A stretch of DNA of 64,000 bases from positions 156,049-220,048 of the forward strand of contig NZ_BLJA01000001.1 in the NCBI RefSeq assembly GCF_019972295.1, written 5' to 3'. Source of the DNA: Geobacter sp. AOG2. Lineage in GTDB: Bacteria > Desulfobacterota > Desulfuromonadia > Geobacterales > Pseudopelobacteraceae. How positions within the stretch are numbered: the first letter of the stretch is position 1; each line of letters starts with the position of its first letter. Shown one piece after another: positions 42,216-52,659 of the stretch. The notes below the pieces were generated by a model. The model saw only the letters and a program-made list of their open reading frames with translations. It was not told where the DNA came from and made no database searches. Both the position numbers and the translations under genes were made by a program.

Positions 42216-43427
42216 CTAACCGACCAGAATCCTTGCAAACCTTCTCTTGCCGATCTGGACGATATACTCGCCGTTGGCGGTTAACTCCAGATTCGTGTCG
42301 CTGGCCTTCTCGCCGTTTATTTTGACGCCTCCCTGGTCGATGGAACGCCTTCCCTCGCCATTGGATTTGGTCAGGCCCGCCTCGGTCATGGCCTTAACCA
42401 AAAGCACCGGGCCGTCGGCCAGGGAGTAGCTTACCTGGGGCATCTCTTCTGGAATCTCATTCTCCTTGAAGCGTTTGACGAAATGTTCTTCCGCCGCCTC
42501 GCCGGCCCCGGCGCCGTGGAAGCGGGAGACGATCTCACGGCCTAAGGCCTTTTTGGCCGCCATGGGATGGATGGAATGGTCCTTCAGCCCCGCCTTCAGC
42601 TGTTCCAGTTCAGCCAGCGGCATGTCGGAGAGCAGTTCGTAGTAGCGCAGCATCAGGTCGTCGGAGATGGACATGACCTTACCAAAAATTTCGTCGGGAG
42701 TCTCGCTGATACCGATGTAGTTGCCCAAGGACTTGGACATCTTGTTAACCCCGTCCAGTCCTTCCAGAAGCGGCATGGTCAGGATGCACTGGGGCGGCTG
42801 GCCCCATTCCCGCTGCAACTCGCGTCCCATGAGCAGGTTGAATTTCTGGTCGGTGCCCCCCAACTCCACGTCCGATTGGAGCGCCACCGAATCGTAGCCT
42901 TGGATCAGGGGATAGAGGAATTCGTGGATGCTGATCGGCTGCTGGGTGGTGAAGCGCTTGTGGAAGTCGTCGCGTTCCAGCATGCGGGCCACGGTATACT
43001 TGGAGGCCAGGCCGATCATGCCGCCGGCGTCCAGTTTGTTAAGCCATTCGGAGTTGAAGACCACCTTGGTCCTGGCCGGGTCGAGGATCTTGAAGACCTG
43101 TTCCTTGTAGGTCTCGGCGTTCCTGAGCACATCCTCGCGGGTCAACACCTTGCGGGTTTCGGATTTGCCGGTGGGGTCGCCGATCATGCCGGTGAAGTCG
43201 CCGATCAGGAAGTTTACTTCGTGCCCCAACTGCTGGAACTGGCGTAGCTTGTGGATCAGTACGGTATGGCCCAGGTGGAGGTCCGGGGCGGTCGGGTCGA
43301 AGCCTGCCTTGATCTTCAGGGGAACGCCGGTCTTGAGGGACTTTTCGAGCTTTTCCTCCAGCTCCTTCTCGATCAGGATCTCAACGGCGCCGCGCTTGAT
43401 GACGGCCATCTGTTCTGCTACGGACAT
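42216..43427 (-). CDS. tyrS: Tyrosyl-tRNA synthetase
   Basis: A 403-residue class I aminoacyl-tRNA synthetase. The HIGH motif is [14 protein letters not shown], the KMSKS motif is [11 protein letters not shown], and the tyrosine site includes [17 protein letters not shown]-terminal S4 RNA-binding domain ([14 protein letters not shown]) is present. It is of the TyrZ-like long type rather than E. coli TyrS. ATG 43427 follows GGGAG. Confidence 0.95.
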   Translation of the reverse strand: MSVAEQMAVIKRGAVEILIEKELEEKLEKSLKTGVPLKIKAGFDPTAPDLHLGHTVLIHKLRQFQQLGHEVNFLIGDFTGMIGDPTGKSETRKVLTREDVLRNAETYKEQVFKILDPARTKVVFNSEWLNKLDAGGMIGLASKYTVARMLERDDFHKRFTTQQPISIHEFLYPLIQGYDSVALQSDVELGGTDQKFNLLMGRELQREWGQPPQCILTMPLLEGLDGVNKMSKSLGNYIGISETPDEIFGKVMSISDDLMLRYYELLSDMPLAELEQLKAGLKDHSIHPMAAKKALGREIVSRFHGAGAGEAAEEHFVKRFKENEIPEEMPQVSYSLADGPVLLVKAMTEAGLTKSNGEGRRSIDQGGVKINGEKASDTNLELTANGEYIVQIGKRRFARILVG

Positions 43428-43463
43428 GTCACTAACTCCCAAGAAAGATTAAATTTGAAAATC

Positions 43464-43580
43464 TGCCACAGAGATACTGAGGAACACAGAGAAAACCGAA
43501 ACGCAAGGCAGGGATTCTGGGTTAAAGGCCCTGAGTATTACTCTCTCTGATTTTCTCTGCGCCTCTGTGGCTCCGTGGCA
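43464..43580. repeat. Inverted 'ccacagag' repeat
   Basis: Arms GCCACAGAGATACTGAGGAA... (43464-43494) and ...CTCTGCGCCTCTGTGGC (43547-43580). Same family as 39787-39914. Confidence 0.7.
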
Positions 43581-43585
43581 TTATA

Positions 43586-44362
43586 TCAATACAACTCGGG
43601 CCTGCGATCGCTGAAGCAGGGTATCTGGGCACGCCAGTCGGCCATGGCCTGCATGTCCAGGTCGGCTGCGATTTCACCCTCCCCATCGCCCGCTTCGGCC
43701 AGAACCTCGCCTTTGGGATCGATGATCATGCTCATGCCGAAGAAGTCCAGCTTGCCGATGGGGCCGCAGGCGTTGCAGGCAATCACGAAGAGCTGGTTTT
43801 CGATGGCGCGGGCGCGGACCAGGGTGCGCCAATGTTCCTCACGCGGTTTGGGCCACTGGGCCGGGATGCAGATCACCTGTGCCCCTTCCACGGCTAGCCG
43901 CCGGGAGAGTTCGGGAAAACGCAGGTCGTAGCAAATGATTACACCGATCTTGCCGATGGATGTCTCGGCCAAAAGCCAGCGGTCGCCGCCGGAAAAGGCG
44001 CGGTCCTCGCCCAAAAGGGAGAAGAGATGAATCTTGCGGTAGACTCCGGCCAAGGTGCCGTTGTCGGCCAGGAATACGGTGTTGAAAACCTTGTCGCCGT
44101 TGGGTTCGGGCATGCTGCCGACAATCACCAACTTAAGCTCCCGCGACAGGGCCAGAAGTTCTTCCACGATTCCGGCGGTGCGCAGGGCCAGTTCGTTGAG
44201 GGTCTTGTAGGCAAAGCCGCTGGACCACATCTCCGGCAGCACGGCCAGGTTGGCGCCTTGCGCCGCGGCACGCTGTAACGCCCTGCGGACGTGAGCCAAG
44301 TTGGCCTCAACGTCCCCCTGCTTGACGTTGAACTGGATGGCAGTTGCCCGTATTGAACTCAT
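43586..44362 (-). CDS. Carbon-nitrogen hydrolase (nitrilase family)
   Basis: A 258-residue nitrilase-superfamily amidase. The catalytic triad is visible: Glu in AVLPEMWSSGF, Lys in GVYRKIHLFS and Cys in IICYDLRFPEL. It resembles omega-amidase/Nit2-type enzymes that clean up damaged or side-product amides. Co-directional with ftsK, whose stop lies just upstream. Confidence 0.9.
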   Translation of the reverse strand: MSSIRATAIQFNVKQGDVEANLAHVRRALQRAAAQGANLAVLPEMWSSGFAYKTLNELALRTAGIVEELLALSRELKLVIVGSMPEPNGDKVFNTVFLADNGTLAGVYRKIHLFSLLGEDRAFSGGDRWLLAETSIGKIGVIICYDLRFPELSRRLAVEGAQVICIPAQWPKPREEHWRTLVRARAIENQLFVIACNACGPIGKLDFFGMSMIIDPKGEVLAEAGDGEGEIAADLDMQAMADWRAQIPCFSDRRPELY

Positions 44363-44369
44363 TTTCGTT

Positions 44370-46712
44370 TCACCTCGTCAGTTGGGAGCTCAGATAGGCA
44401 TTGATGATGTCAGTGTAGATCTCGCGGGGCTTGCTGGTGCCGTCGCTGGGGGCGACCATACCCTCACGTTCCATCATCTCGATGATGCGCGCGGCACGGT
44501 TGTAGCCGATGCGTAGACGGCGCTGGACCATTGAGATGCTGGCCTGTCTGGTGTCGGCCACCAGCCGCAGGGCGTCTTCCCATCGTTCATCCTGTTCCTC
44601 TTCCTCTCCGTCACCGGCCTTGTCGTCTGTGTCCTTCATTTCCAGGATCGATTTTTCGTAGACTGGCTTGCCCTGTTTCTTGAGGAAATCCACCACCCGC
44701 TGGACCTCGGCGTCGGAGACGAAGGCGCCGTGGATGCGTTGCAGTTTGGAGGTGCCGGGTGGCATGTAGAGCATGTCACCGGCACCCAGCAGGCTCTCGG
44801 CGCCGTTGCAGTCCAGGATGGTGCGCGAATCGACCTTGGATGATACCTGGAAGGAGATGCGCGACGGCAGGTTGGCCTTGATCAGGCCGGTGATCACGTC
44901 CACAGACGGGCGCTGGGTCGCCAGGATCAGGTGGATGCCCGAGGCACGGGCCTTCTGGGCCAGGCGGGCGATATGCTCTTCCACCTCGCGTCCGGCCACC
45001 ATCATGAGGTCGGCCAACTCATCCACGATGACCACGATGTAGGGGAGGTGGCTGTGTTCCAACTCCTCTCCAGCGTCCATGACAAAGGGGATCGGGTCCA
45101 CAATAGCTTCCCCGTCCTCGACGATCTCCTCCAACTCTTCGATGATCTCGGCCTCGGGAATGGCACCTAGGTCTTCCAGTTCCTGAGCCTCGCCGGCCAG
45201 CTTCTTGTTGTAGGACTCGATATTGCGCACACCCTTGTCGGCCATCAGCTTGTAGCGGCGTTCCATCTCGTTGACCGCCCACTTCAGGGCCAGGGATGCC
45301 TTTTTGGGTTCGGTCACCACCGGCAGCAGCAGGTGGGGAATGCCCTCGTACATGGAAAATTCCAGCATTTTGGGGTCGACCATGATCATACGCACGTCAT
45401 GGGGTGTGGCGGTGTAGAGCAAGGACAGGATCATGGTGTTGATGGAAACCGATTTGCCCGATCCGGTGGAACCGGCCACCAACAGATGCGGCGCCTTGCC
45501 CAGATCGGTGACCACCGGCGTACCGGCGATATCCTTGCCCAGGGCCAGCGGGAGCTTCATCTTGTGGTGATGGAACTCCTCACAGTTGAAAATCTCCCGG
45601 AGGAAGACCATGTCGCGGTCGCGATTGGGAACCTCGATCCCCACCACCCCCTTGCCGGGAATGGGAGCCACAATGCGGATCGACATGGCCTGCAACGCCA
45701 TGGTAAGATCGTCAGACAGCCCGGCGATCCGGCTGATTTTGATGCCCGGTGCCGGGGAAAACTCGTACATGGTGATGACCGGGCCGGGGCAAATCTCCAC
45801 CACCTCGCCGTCAATACCGTAATCCTTGAGTTTTTTCTCCAATAGGCGGGCGTTCATGGTCAGGGCGTCCCGGTCCAGTTGCTTTTCGGTGGCCGGTGGG
45901 ACGTCCAGCAGGGAGAAAGGGGGGGTAAGGAAGTCGCCGTCGGCCTTGATAAACTCGAAGGATTCCTGGACCGAGGCGTTCTTTTCGGCTTCCTTTTTCC
46001 GGGCCTTCTCCTTTTTAAAGGTATTGGCCCGGGCCGGGGGCGGTGCGCCCGGTTTGATGACCGGTCCGGCAGAGGCGGCCACCACCGGTATTCCCTCCTG
46101 TTTGGCCTTTTCTCGGTGGCGCTCCTCGCGCCCGTGGGCGCGACGCTCCTGCCAGGCAAGCCATTTGTGCTTGAGGGTTTCCAGCCACCATCCGGCAAAG
46201 AGGATAAAGGAAAAACGTGACAGGATCATGATCGAAGCCGCCAGCATCGGCAGCAGCACGAGCATGGAGCCGGTTATGCCGACCGTCCCCCTGAGTAGGC
46301 GTGCGGTGATCACCCCCACGGCGCCGCCAGTGGGTACCTGTTGGCCGAGGAACAGGGTCTTGTCTCGGAAGAAGGCGAACAAGGCCGCAAGGGTGAATAT
46401 CAGTCCGAAAAACGCCAAAAGCTTGTAAGAGCGCAGGCGGATTTCCTTAAACCGGAACAGGGTGTAGGCCATGTACAGGAGTGCCAGGGGGACCAGATAG
46501 GAGGCCAGGCCGAAGCAGATGAAGAATAGGTCGGCCACTTGGGCTCCCAAGCGTCCCCCCAGATTGTGGATGGCGCCCTCGCTGGAGTAGTTGTTGAAGG
46601 ATACGTCGCCGGCGTTGAACGTCGTGAATGCCAGCAGAATAAAGACGCCAACCGTGGCGAGCGCCATTCCCTGCAATTCTTTGGTGAGTTTTTCTTTTTT
46701 TTGCTCTGCCAT
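44370..46712 (-). CDS. ftsK: DNA translocase FtsK
   Basis: A 780-residue septal DNA pump. Four or more N-terminal membrane segments (residues about 15-185) are followed by a charged linker, the alpha/beta motor (VAGSTGSGKSVSINTMI Walker A; YIVVIVDELADLMM Walker B) and a gamma winged helix (DTRQASISMVQRRLRIGYNRAARIIEMME) that reads KOPS. Length and the shorter linker resemble SpoIIIE/short FtsK. An acidic insertion with many Glu residues (EAEIIEELEEIVEDGEA) lies in the motor. The start could be ATG 46712 or GTG 46736. Confidence 0.95.
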   Translation of the reverse strand: MAEQKKEKLTKELQGMALATVGVFILLAFTTFNAGDVSFNNYSSEGAIHNLGGRLGAQVADLFFICFGLASYLVPLALLYMAYTLFRFKEIRLRSYKLLAFFGLIFTLAALFAFFRDKTLFLGQQVPTGGAVGVITARLLRGTVGITGSMLVLLPMLAASIMILSRFSFILFAGWWLETLKHKWLAWQERRAHGREERHREKAKQEGIPVVAASAGPVIKPGAPPPARANTFKKEKARKKEAEKNASVQESFEFIKADGDFLTPPFSLLDVPPATEKQLDRDALTMNARLLEKKLKDYGIDGEVVEICPGPVITMYEFSPAPGIKISRIAGLSDDLTMALQAMSIRIVAPIPGKGVVGIEVPNRDRDMVFLREIFNCEEFHHHKMKLPLALGKDIAGTPVVTDLGKAPHLLVAGSTGSGKSVSINTMILSLLYTATPHDVRMIMVDPKMLEFSMYEGIPHLLLPVVTEPKKASLALKWAVNEMERRYKLMADKGVRNIESYNKKLAGEAQELEDLGAIPEAEIIEELEEIVEDGEAIVDPIPFVMDAGEELEHSHLPYIVVIVDELADLMMVAGREVEEHIARLAQKARASGIHLILATQRPSVDVITGLIKANLPSRISFQVSSKVDSRTILDCNGAESLLGAGDMLYMPPGTSKLQRIHGAFVSDAEVQRVVDFLKKQGKPVYEKSILEMKDTDDKAGDGEEEEQDERWEDALRLVADTRQASISMVQRRLRIGYNRAARIIEMMEREGMVAPSDGTSKPREIYTDIINAYLSSQLTR

Positions 46713-46867
46713 TGGGTTTATAAGGCTCGAATTCACAATCCGTGTAGTGATGAAATCAGGTCATATTACCTGCAATTCGGGGGGAGAGGCAAAGGAAAAA
46801 TTGGACGGCGCCGCAAAAGGAATTTATTTGACCTTTGTCATGTAATGATCAGAAATAAAGAGTCAAG

Positions 46868-47221
46868 ATGACAACCATGGAAACGCTTACAAAGCTTCAG
46901 AAAAAGGATATCAGGCTGATCGGCAAGTTCGTCGAGGTCTACTGCGCCGGCAAACACGGTGCCGGCGAACATTCGACGTTTTGCCTTCCGGCTGGGTTGG
47001 GGGAGCGCCGGATGTGCGCCGAGTGCGCCGAATTTATGGCGTATGCAGTCGCCAGGCGGATAAAGTGCCCGCTAGAGGCCGAAAAGCCGACCTGCAAGCA
47101 CTGTCGGGTCCATTGCTACAACAAAACGAACTTGGCAAAGGTGAAGGAGATCATGGCCTACTCCGGTAAAAAATTGATGCTGAGGGGGAGGCTCGATTAC
47201 ATCTGGCACTATTTTTTCTGA
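46868..47221 (+). CDS. YgbA_NO-family (nitrous-oxide-stimulated promoter) protein
   Basis: A 117-residue Cys-rich protein. The family signature runs VEVYCAGKHG, CAECAEFMAYAVARRIKCP, KPTCKHCRVHCYNKTNLAKVKEIMAYSGKKLML. The clustered cysteines suggest a metal or Fe-S site. In enterobacteria ygbA is induced by nitric oxide through NsrR, so a nitrosative stress role is likely. ATG 46868 or 46877 can be the start. Confidence 0.82.
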   Translation: MTTMETLTKLQKKDIRLIGKFVEVYCAGKHGAGEHSTFCLPAGLGERRMCAECAEFMAYAVARRIKCPLEAEKPTCKHCRVHCYNKTNLAKVKEIMAYSGKKLMLRGRLDYIWHYFF

Positions 47222-47238
47222 AATCGAGATCAGAACCT

Positions 47239-47279
47239 GCCGCAGAGACTCTGAGATACAGAGGAACACAGAGATAAAG
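47239..47279 (+). repeat. Single 'ccgcagag' repeat copy
   Basis: GCCGCAGAGACTCTGAGATA... similar to the left arms at 39787 and 43464, without a paired right arm. Confidence 0.6.
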
Positions 47280-47330
47280 CTTGAATCTAAAATAACCACA
47301 CGGAAATTCTGAAAAAAGGGGAGAACAATC

Positions 47331-48083
47331 ATGTTGAGAAAGATCGTGAAGATAGACCAGAACAAATGCGACGGCTGCGGATTATGCGTCCCCTCCTGTG
47401 CGGAAGGCGCCATCAGGATCGTTGACGGCAAGGCGCAGCTTTCGGCGGAAAACCTGTGCGACGGCCTGGGCGCCTGCCTGGGAGAGTGCCCGCGGGACGC
47501 CATCACCGTCGAGGAGCGGGAGGCCGACGGATTTGATGAAGCGGCCGTTGCGCACCACCTGGCAGCCCAGGGCCGACCCGCGCCGACCCATAACCATACA
47601 GCCTCGGCCCCTGCGGCCGGCCATCACCACCACGGGGGCGGGTGTCCCGGCTCCCGCGCCATGAGCTTTGCCCGCACGCAGGAGGCCGCCGTTTCGGAAC
47701 CCTCCGGCAGTCGCCAGAGCCAGTTGGCCCAATGGCCTGTGCAACTGCACCTGGTGTCCACCAGTGCCTCCTATTTCCAGGGTGCCGACCTGCTGATCAC
47801 GGCTGACTGTGTGCCGGTGGCCTATGCCGGCTACCACGAGGATTTCCTCAAGGGGCGCGCCGTTGTCATGGGGTGCCCCAAACTGGACGACAACCAGTTC
47901 TACCAGCAGAAACTGACCGAGCTGTTCACCCGTTCCGATATCAAGAGTGTCACGGTGCTGAAGATGGAGGTGCCCTGCTGCGGAGGGATCGCCGTGGCTG
48001 CCCGGCAGGCCATCGTCGCCAGCGGCAAGCAGATACCCTACAACGAGGTTACCATCGGCATCCAGGGTCAGATCAAGGGATAG
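47331..48083 (+). CDS. 4Fe-4S ferredoxin-like protein with C-terminal Cys domain
   Basis: A 250-residue protein. Two 4Fe-4S motifs are at the N-terminus (CDGCGLCVPSC near residue 13 and CDGLGACLGECP near 43). A His-rich spacer with GHHHHGGGCPG follows, then a C-terminal domain with TADCVPVAYAGYHEDFL, MGCPKLDD and MEVPCCGG. This resembles ATP-binding/ferredoxin-type proteins of strict anaerobes near redox enzymes. Partner unknown. A ribosome site GGGGAG precedes ATG 47331. Confidence 0.85.
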   Translation: MLRKIVKIDQNKCDGCGLCVPSCAEGAIRIVDGKAQLSAENLCDGLGACLGECPRDAITVEEREADGFDEAAVAHHLAAQGRPAPTHNHTASAPAAGHHHHGGGCPGSRAMSFARTQEAAVSEPSGSRQSQLAQWPVQLHLVSTSASYFQGADLLITADCVPVAYAGYHEDFLKGRAVVMGCPKLDDNQFYQQKLTELFTRSDIKSVTVLKMEVPCCGGIAVAARQAIVASGKQIPYNEVTIGIQGQIKG

Positions 48084-48252
48084 TTTTTTGATGGTGTTTT
48101 TCGGAGCGGACCGGCCAAGGGTGGGAGTGAAATAATTCCTGCCCGGAAAAAGAGGCTGGCCCGATGGCGGGGAAAGCCTTCGGGTCGTTTCTGTTCCCTG
48201 TTTATGGTATACTTGCCCGTAAAGCATATATCCAGCTACCGGGGGCAAGGCC

Positions 48253-48780
48253 ATGAACCCACGAATCGAGATTATACGGGGAGACATCACGCAAATGGCG
48301 GTGGACGCCATCGTTAATGCCGCCAACAACACCCTGCTGGGGGGCGGCGGGGTAGACGGCGCCATTCATCGGGCGGCGGGGCCGGAACTGGTGGCGGAAT
48401 GCGCCGGCCTAGGGGGGTGCGAGACCGGCGACGCCAAGATAACGGGGGGTTACCGGTTGGCGGCGCGTCATGTCATTCATACCGTTGGTCCTGTCTGGCG
48501 CGGCGGAGACCAGGGAGAGCCGAAACTTCTGAGGAGCGCCTACCAGCGCTGTTTTGAGGTCGCCGCGGAAAATGGCCTGCACAGTATCGCATTCCCTGCC
48601 ATCAGTTGCGGCGTTTACGGTTATCCAATGCAGGCAGGAGCACTGATAGCGCTGTCTGTGGCCCAGGAGGCCGCCGGGCATAACCCGGCGCTGGAACGGA
48701 TAGTCTTCGTTGTGTATAATGAACAAGCGTTTCAAGTCTATCAGCGTGCCGCGGTCTCTTTGAAGATGGAGTTGGATTGA
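48253..48780 (+). CDS. Macro-domain O-acetyl-ADP-ribose deacetylase
   Basis: A 175-residue macro-domain protein of the YmdB type: [54 protein letters not shown] and [15 protein letters not shown]. It removes ADP-ribose or O-acetyl-ADP-ribose from substrates. It stands alone, with no partner toxin or sirtuin next to it. Confidence 0.92.
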   Translation: MNPRIEIIRGDITQMAVDAIVNAANNTLLGGGGVDGAIHRAAGPELVAECAGLGGCETGDAKITGGYRLAARHVIHTVGPVWRGGDQGEPKLLRSAYQRCFEVAAENGLHSIAFPAISCGVYGYPMQAGALIALSVAQEAAGHNPALERIVFVVYNEQAFQVYQRAAVSLKMELD

Positions 48781-48798
48781 AGGGGGCGGGCTGGTCTC

Positions 48799-50037
48799 CT
48801 ATTCGCTTTTTGAGATGCTGGTTCGCCAGTTGAAGGCGTCCATTTGTGCGGTCAGCAGGGTGGAGATGGGGATGCCACAGGTTTCGGTCAAGTGATGAAC
48901 CTCACCGAAATTGGTTTGTTCAAGCGTTTCGGCCAGTGCCAGGAGGGCTCCCAGAGTTCCCTCGCGGTTGACCAGAGCAGCGGCGATCTCGTCGTTAAGC
49001 CGTAATTCCCGTACAACTCCTTCGACGGACGTTTCGAAGAGCACATCAACCAGTGACAGGATGCCGAGCATGAAGGCCGACTCCACCTGTTCGCAGCCAC
49101 GAGGCAGGTTGTAACGTTCCATGACCAGGTACTCCAGAAGACGTCCACGAACGGCAGCCATCTCCAGCAGGGGGTTGTTGATTCCCCGGCTGTCGGCACT
49201 GGCGAAGATGGCCAGTTGAACCCAGTGTCGCAGCTTGTCGAGCCCGAGCAGCATGATGGCGTGCCGCAGGCTGTTGATCTTCTCCCGCAGACCCATATGC
49301 ACCGAGTTGACCAGTTTCAGCATGTTGTACGATAATTCCGGATGATCCCTGAATATCTCCTCGATTTTGCCGAAATCCGTCTCAGTTTGAAGATAGCCGA
49401 GCAACCGCAGCATTGCCAGTCTGGATGGCTCAAGCCCTTTTCGTTTGAGCACCGCCGGCCGGGCGAAGAAGTATCCTTGGAACAGTTCGAAGCCTAGTTC
49501 GAGACAATCCTGAAACTGCTCCTGCGTTTCTATACGTTCCGCCAGAAGGGTGACCGGGAAATGGTGAAGCGCGGCCACGACCTCGGGCAGGCTGGCGGGG
49601 TCTGTCTCCAGGAGGTCGATCTTCACAATGTCCACGAAGCGGTACAGGTCGTGATGCTCCGGTGAATAAACGTGATCGTCGAGGGCCAGGCGATAGTTTT
49701 TTGCCTTGAGTTCGATGCAGCGCCCTTTAACCACGTCGGTCAACTCCACTGATTCCAGCAGTTCCAGGATGGTCTGTCTGGGCGGCAGGACTTCGACCAT
49801 GTCCGAGAAGAGTACGTCGTGGGTGACGTTGATGAAGCCATCCTTGTCTCCCAGCACGCTATTGAGGCCAAAGTTGGCCAAGGCGCTGGAGATTACGCTC
49901 ATGCTGGCCTGGTCCTGGTTTTTGTATTCGCTGTAATTTTTCTCGGTCGAGCGGAAGAGAAGTTCGTAGCCTACGATCTCCTGGTTGATGTTCAGGATTG
50001 GCTGGCGTCCCAGGAAAAATTTTGTGAGCGATGGCAT
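48799..50037 (-). CDS. EAL-HDOD domain protein (YuxH-type)
   Basis: A 412-residue signalling protein. The N-terminal degenerate EAL domain (about 5-200) begins FLGRQPILNINQEIVGYELLFR, so the EAL metal motif is replaced and c-di-GMP hydrolysis is unlikely. The HDOD domain (about 205-400) includes LSYNMLKLVNSVHMGLREKINSLRHAIMLLGLDKLRHWVQL. Such proteins link c-di-GMP or stress signals to other regulators, including motility. ATG 50037 or 50043. Confidence 0.88.
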   Translation of the reverse strand: MPSLTKFFLGRQPILNINQEIVGYELLFRSTEKNYSEYKNQDQASMSVISSALANFGLNSVLGDKDGFINVTHDVLFSDMVEVLPPRQTILELLESVELTDVVKGRCIELKAKNYRLALDDHVYSPEHHDLYRFVDIVKIDLLETDPASLPEVVAALHHFPVTLLAERIETQEQFQDCLELGFELFQGYFFARPAVLKRKGLEPSRLAMLRLLGYLQTETDFGKIEEIFRDHPELSYNMLKLVNSVHMGLREKINSLRHAIMLLGLDKLRHWVQLAIFASADSRGINNPLLEMAAVRGRLLEYLVMERYNLPRGCEQVESAFMLGILSLVDVLFETSVEGVVRELRLNDEIAAALVNREGTLGALLALAETLEQTNFGEVHHLTETCGIPISTLLTAQMDAFNWRTSISKSE

Positions 50038-50252
50038 GTTCATGGCTGGTTTCGTCCGCGTCCGAAGCGTAACTCGTCGAGTGGACGCCTGTTGGTCGGC
50101 TTGTCGGAATAGTGCATAGATCTCTAAACTTTATCATCGTATCGCCAAGAATGCGAATGCAAAATAACGCTGCAAGACCACCAAGGCTGATCTGTCCCCC
50201 GGACCACGCGCGTCACTTGCCGATGATGCCTTTGCTGTGTTACAACAGTGCC

Positions 50253-52202
50253 ATGCTCCAACTCATAGATATCTCCAAAGACTTTGCTGGCACCCCGCTC
50301 TTTACGGCCATCTCCTGGCACCTGAAAAAGGGTGAACGGGTTGCGCTGGTAGGCGAGAACGGCGCGGGCAAATCCACCCTCATGAAGATCATTGCAGGGC
50401 TCAATGAAGCCTCCTCGGGCGAGATTCAGTTTGCCAGGGGTGCCAAGGCTGCGTATCTGCCCCAAGACGGCATCGTCACGAGCGGACACACCTTGTTCCA
50501 TGAGGCGCGGGCGGCGCTTTCGGAACTGCTGGCTATGGAAGAGGAGTTGCACCGCTTGGGGCAGGAATTGGAGAGGCTCCCACATGATTCTGGTGAACAT
50601 GCGACTGCCCTCCAGCGTTACGGGGAACTTCAAGAGCAGTTCCGCCACCAGGGCGGCTACACGATGGAGGCCGAGATCGGGACGGTGCTGAAGGGACTGG
50701 GATTTTCCCAAGCTGATTGGCAGCGGGATTGCGGCGAGTTCTCGGGCGGCTGGCAAATGCGCATCGCCTTGGCCAGGTTACTTTTGCAGAAGCCAGACGT
50801 ACTGCTTCTGGACGAACCGACCAACCACCTGGATATCGAAGCCCGCAACTGGTTGGAGGAATACCTCTGTTCCTACCCCGGCTCGGTGGTCCTGGTCTCC
50901 CACGACCGTTTCTTCATGGACCGGGTCTGCAGCCGGATCAGCGAGGTCTGGAACCATGCCATCACCGACTACCATTGCAGTTACTCCAACTACCTCGTCC
51001 AGCGGGAGGAGCGGGTCACGGCCCAGCGGGAGGCAAAGCGTCGCCAGGACGAAGAAATCGAGAAGTCCGAGGATTTTATCCGCCGTTTCCGCTACCAGGC
51101 CAACAAGGCCTCGCTGGTGCAGTCACGTATCAAGCAACTGGAAAAGGTTGAACGGATCGTCCTCCCTCCGGAACGGAAAAAGATACGTTTCTACTTCCCC
51201 TCTGCCCCTAAAAGCGGCAAGATCGTCATGGAACTGAGAGGGCTGACCAAGGCCTACGGCGACCATGCAGTCCTCGACCGAGTGGATCTGGTTATCGAAA
51301 AGGGTGAGCGTGTTGCTCTGGTGGGCCATAACGGGGCTGGCAAGTCTACTCTCATGTCGGTCCTGGCCGGCGCCAAATTCCAGGGCGGTGAACGGGTCGA
51401 AGGGCACAATGCGATCATGGATTACTTTGCCCAGGACCAAGCTAGTGTCTTGGATGTCACGCGCACGGCCTACGATGAGCTCTATGCCGGTGCCCCCTAT
51501 GAGATGGTTCCCAGGTTGCGGGACATTCTGGGCGCCTTTCTCTTTTCGGGGGACGACATCCATAAGAAGGTCGGCGTTCTCTCCGGCGGCGAGCGCAATC
51601 GTTTGGCCTTGGCCAAGATGCTGCTGCGGCCCTCTAACCTCCTGTTGATGGACGAACCGACCAACCACCTGGACCTGTTCAGCAAGGAGGTGCTCCTTGA
51701 CGCTTTGCGTTCTTTTGACGGCACGGTGGTGTTCGTCTCCCACGACCGTTATTTTGTCAACGGCCTGGCAACCCGTATCGTAGAGGTTGAGGGAGGGACT
51801 CTGACCAGCTATTATGGCAATTACGAATATTACTTGGAAAAAAAGGAAAAAGGGGTACAGGCCAGAACCCTGGACGCGGCACGCGCCGGTGCTACCCATC
51901 GGCTGTCCGTTCCCGTCGAGGCTGCTCCGCTACCGCCCCCCGAGGTGACCAGAGAAGAGCGGAAGAAGGGACGCGAGGAGGAGAAGCAGCGCAAGCGGGA
52001 GGAACAGGGGCGCCAGAAACAGTTGGCCGCTGTGGAGGGCGAAATTTCCCGTACTGAGGCTGAACTTTCCCGTCTGGAGGTGGAAATGAATGCCCCCGGA
52101 TTCTTCGACGACCCACAGCGGGGCGTCGAGGCTGGAGAGCGTCACGCGGCCCTGAATAGCCGATTGGAGGAGTTGTACGGGGAATGGGAAGACTTGTCGT
52201 AG
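50253..52202 (+). CDS. ABC-F family ATPase
   Basis: A 649-residue soluble protein with two ABC domains, no membrane segments, an interdomain linker (RRFRYQANKASLVQSRIKQL) and a C-terminal coiled coil (EERKKGREEEKQRKREEQ). Walker A sites are GENGAGKSTLM and GHNGAGKSTLM; signatures are FSGGWQMRIALAR and LSGGERNRLALAK. The class includes Uup, EttA and ribosome-protection factors. ATG 50253 gives the standard MLQLIDISKDF start; the longer frame from 50112 overlaps the divergent promoter region. Confidence 0.92.
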   Translation: MLQLIDISKDFAGTPLFTAISWHLKKGERVALVGENGAGKSTLMKIIAGLNEASSGEIQFARGAKAAYLPQDGIVTSGHTLFHEARAALSELLAMEEELHRLGQELERLPHDSGEHATALQRYGELQEQFRHQGGYTMEAEIGTVLKGLGFSQADWQRDCGEFSGGWQMRIALARLLLQKPDVLLLDEPTNHLDIEARNWLEEYLCSYPGSVVLVSHDRFFMDRVCSRISEVWNHAITDYHCSYSNYLVQREERVTAQREAKRRQDEEIEKSEDFIRRFRYQANKASLVQSRIKQLEKVERIVLPPERKKIRFYFPSAPKSGKIVMELRGLTKAYGDHAVLDRVDLVIEKGERVALVGHNGAGKSTLMSVLAGAKFQGGERVEGHNAIMDYFAQDQASVLDVTRTAYDELYAGAPYEMVPRLRDILGAFLFSGDDIHKKVGVLSGGERNRLALAKMLLRPSNLLLMDEPTNHLDLFSKEVLLDALRSFDGTVVFVSHDRYFVNGLATRIVEVEGGTLTSYYGNYEYYLEKKEKGVQARTLDAARAGATHRLSVPVEAAPLPPPEVTREERKKGREEEKQRKREEQGRQKQLAAVEGEISRTEAELSRLEVEMNAPGFFDDPQRGVEAGERHAALNSRLEELYGEWEDLS

Positions 52203-52659
52203 TATGTCCGTTCCCTTTATTTTGCCTAAAACCGGTCGGCGACTATTCTGACAGCAGTTTGGACCTCCGCAAAAGGATTCCACGGCTTAAATCTGTCGGG
52301 ACCGGATGAGTTCTTTACGCTATTTATTTAGTAAAACGCTTTTGCATTTTCGGAATCCCTGTGGTATTTATTACCGATAAATTTTTTGATGTTGTTTTAT
52401 GGGGAGCAGGACAGCAAAATTCAACGGTGTTTACCTGTGGTCGCGAGGTCGCGCAGACCTGTAACTGGTTTTCATCTGGAACCCCGGTCAATTGCCCTGA
52501 CAAGTTTGAGCATGACTGTTTTTGTCCGCCCTTCTTCCTGGTGCCGTTCCCACCGCACATGCACTGCTAAACGTCAGTACGATCAGTTCATACTGCCTAT
52601 CGTGACCAAGATTTTTTCGGTTTTAGGTATGAAACTTAACGACATGAGGAGGAAGTGGT
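52203..52659. other. Intergenic region, about 450 bp
   Basis: Between the ABC-F gene and pckG. It is lower in GC than the genes around it and presumably contains the pckG promoter. Short open frames here (52361-52570 and others) lack any gene-like composition or homology that I can see. Confidence 0.5.

Noticed and set aside
52361-52570. 69-residue Cys/Phe-rich frame between ABC-F and pckG
   Set aside because: No ribosome site, family resemblance or codon pattern; likely chance.
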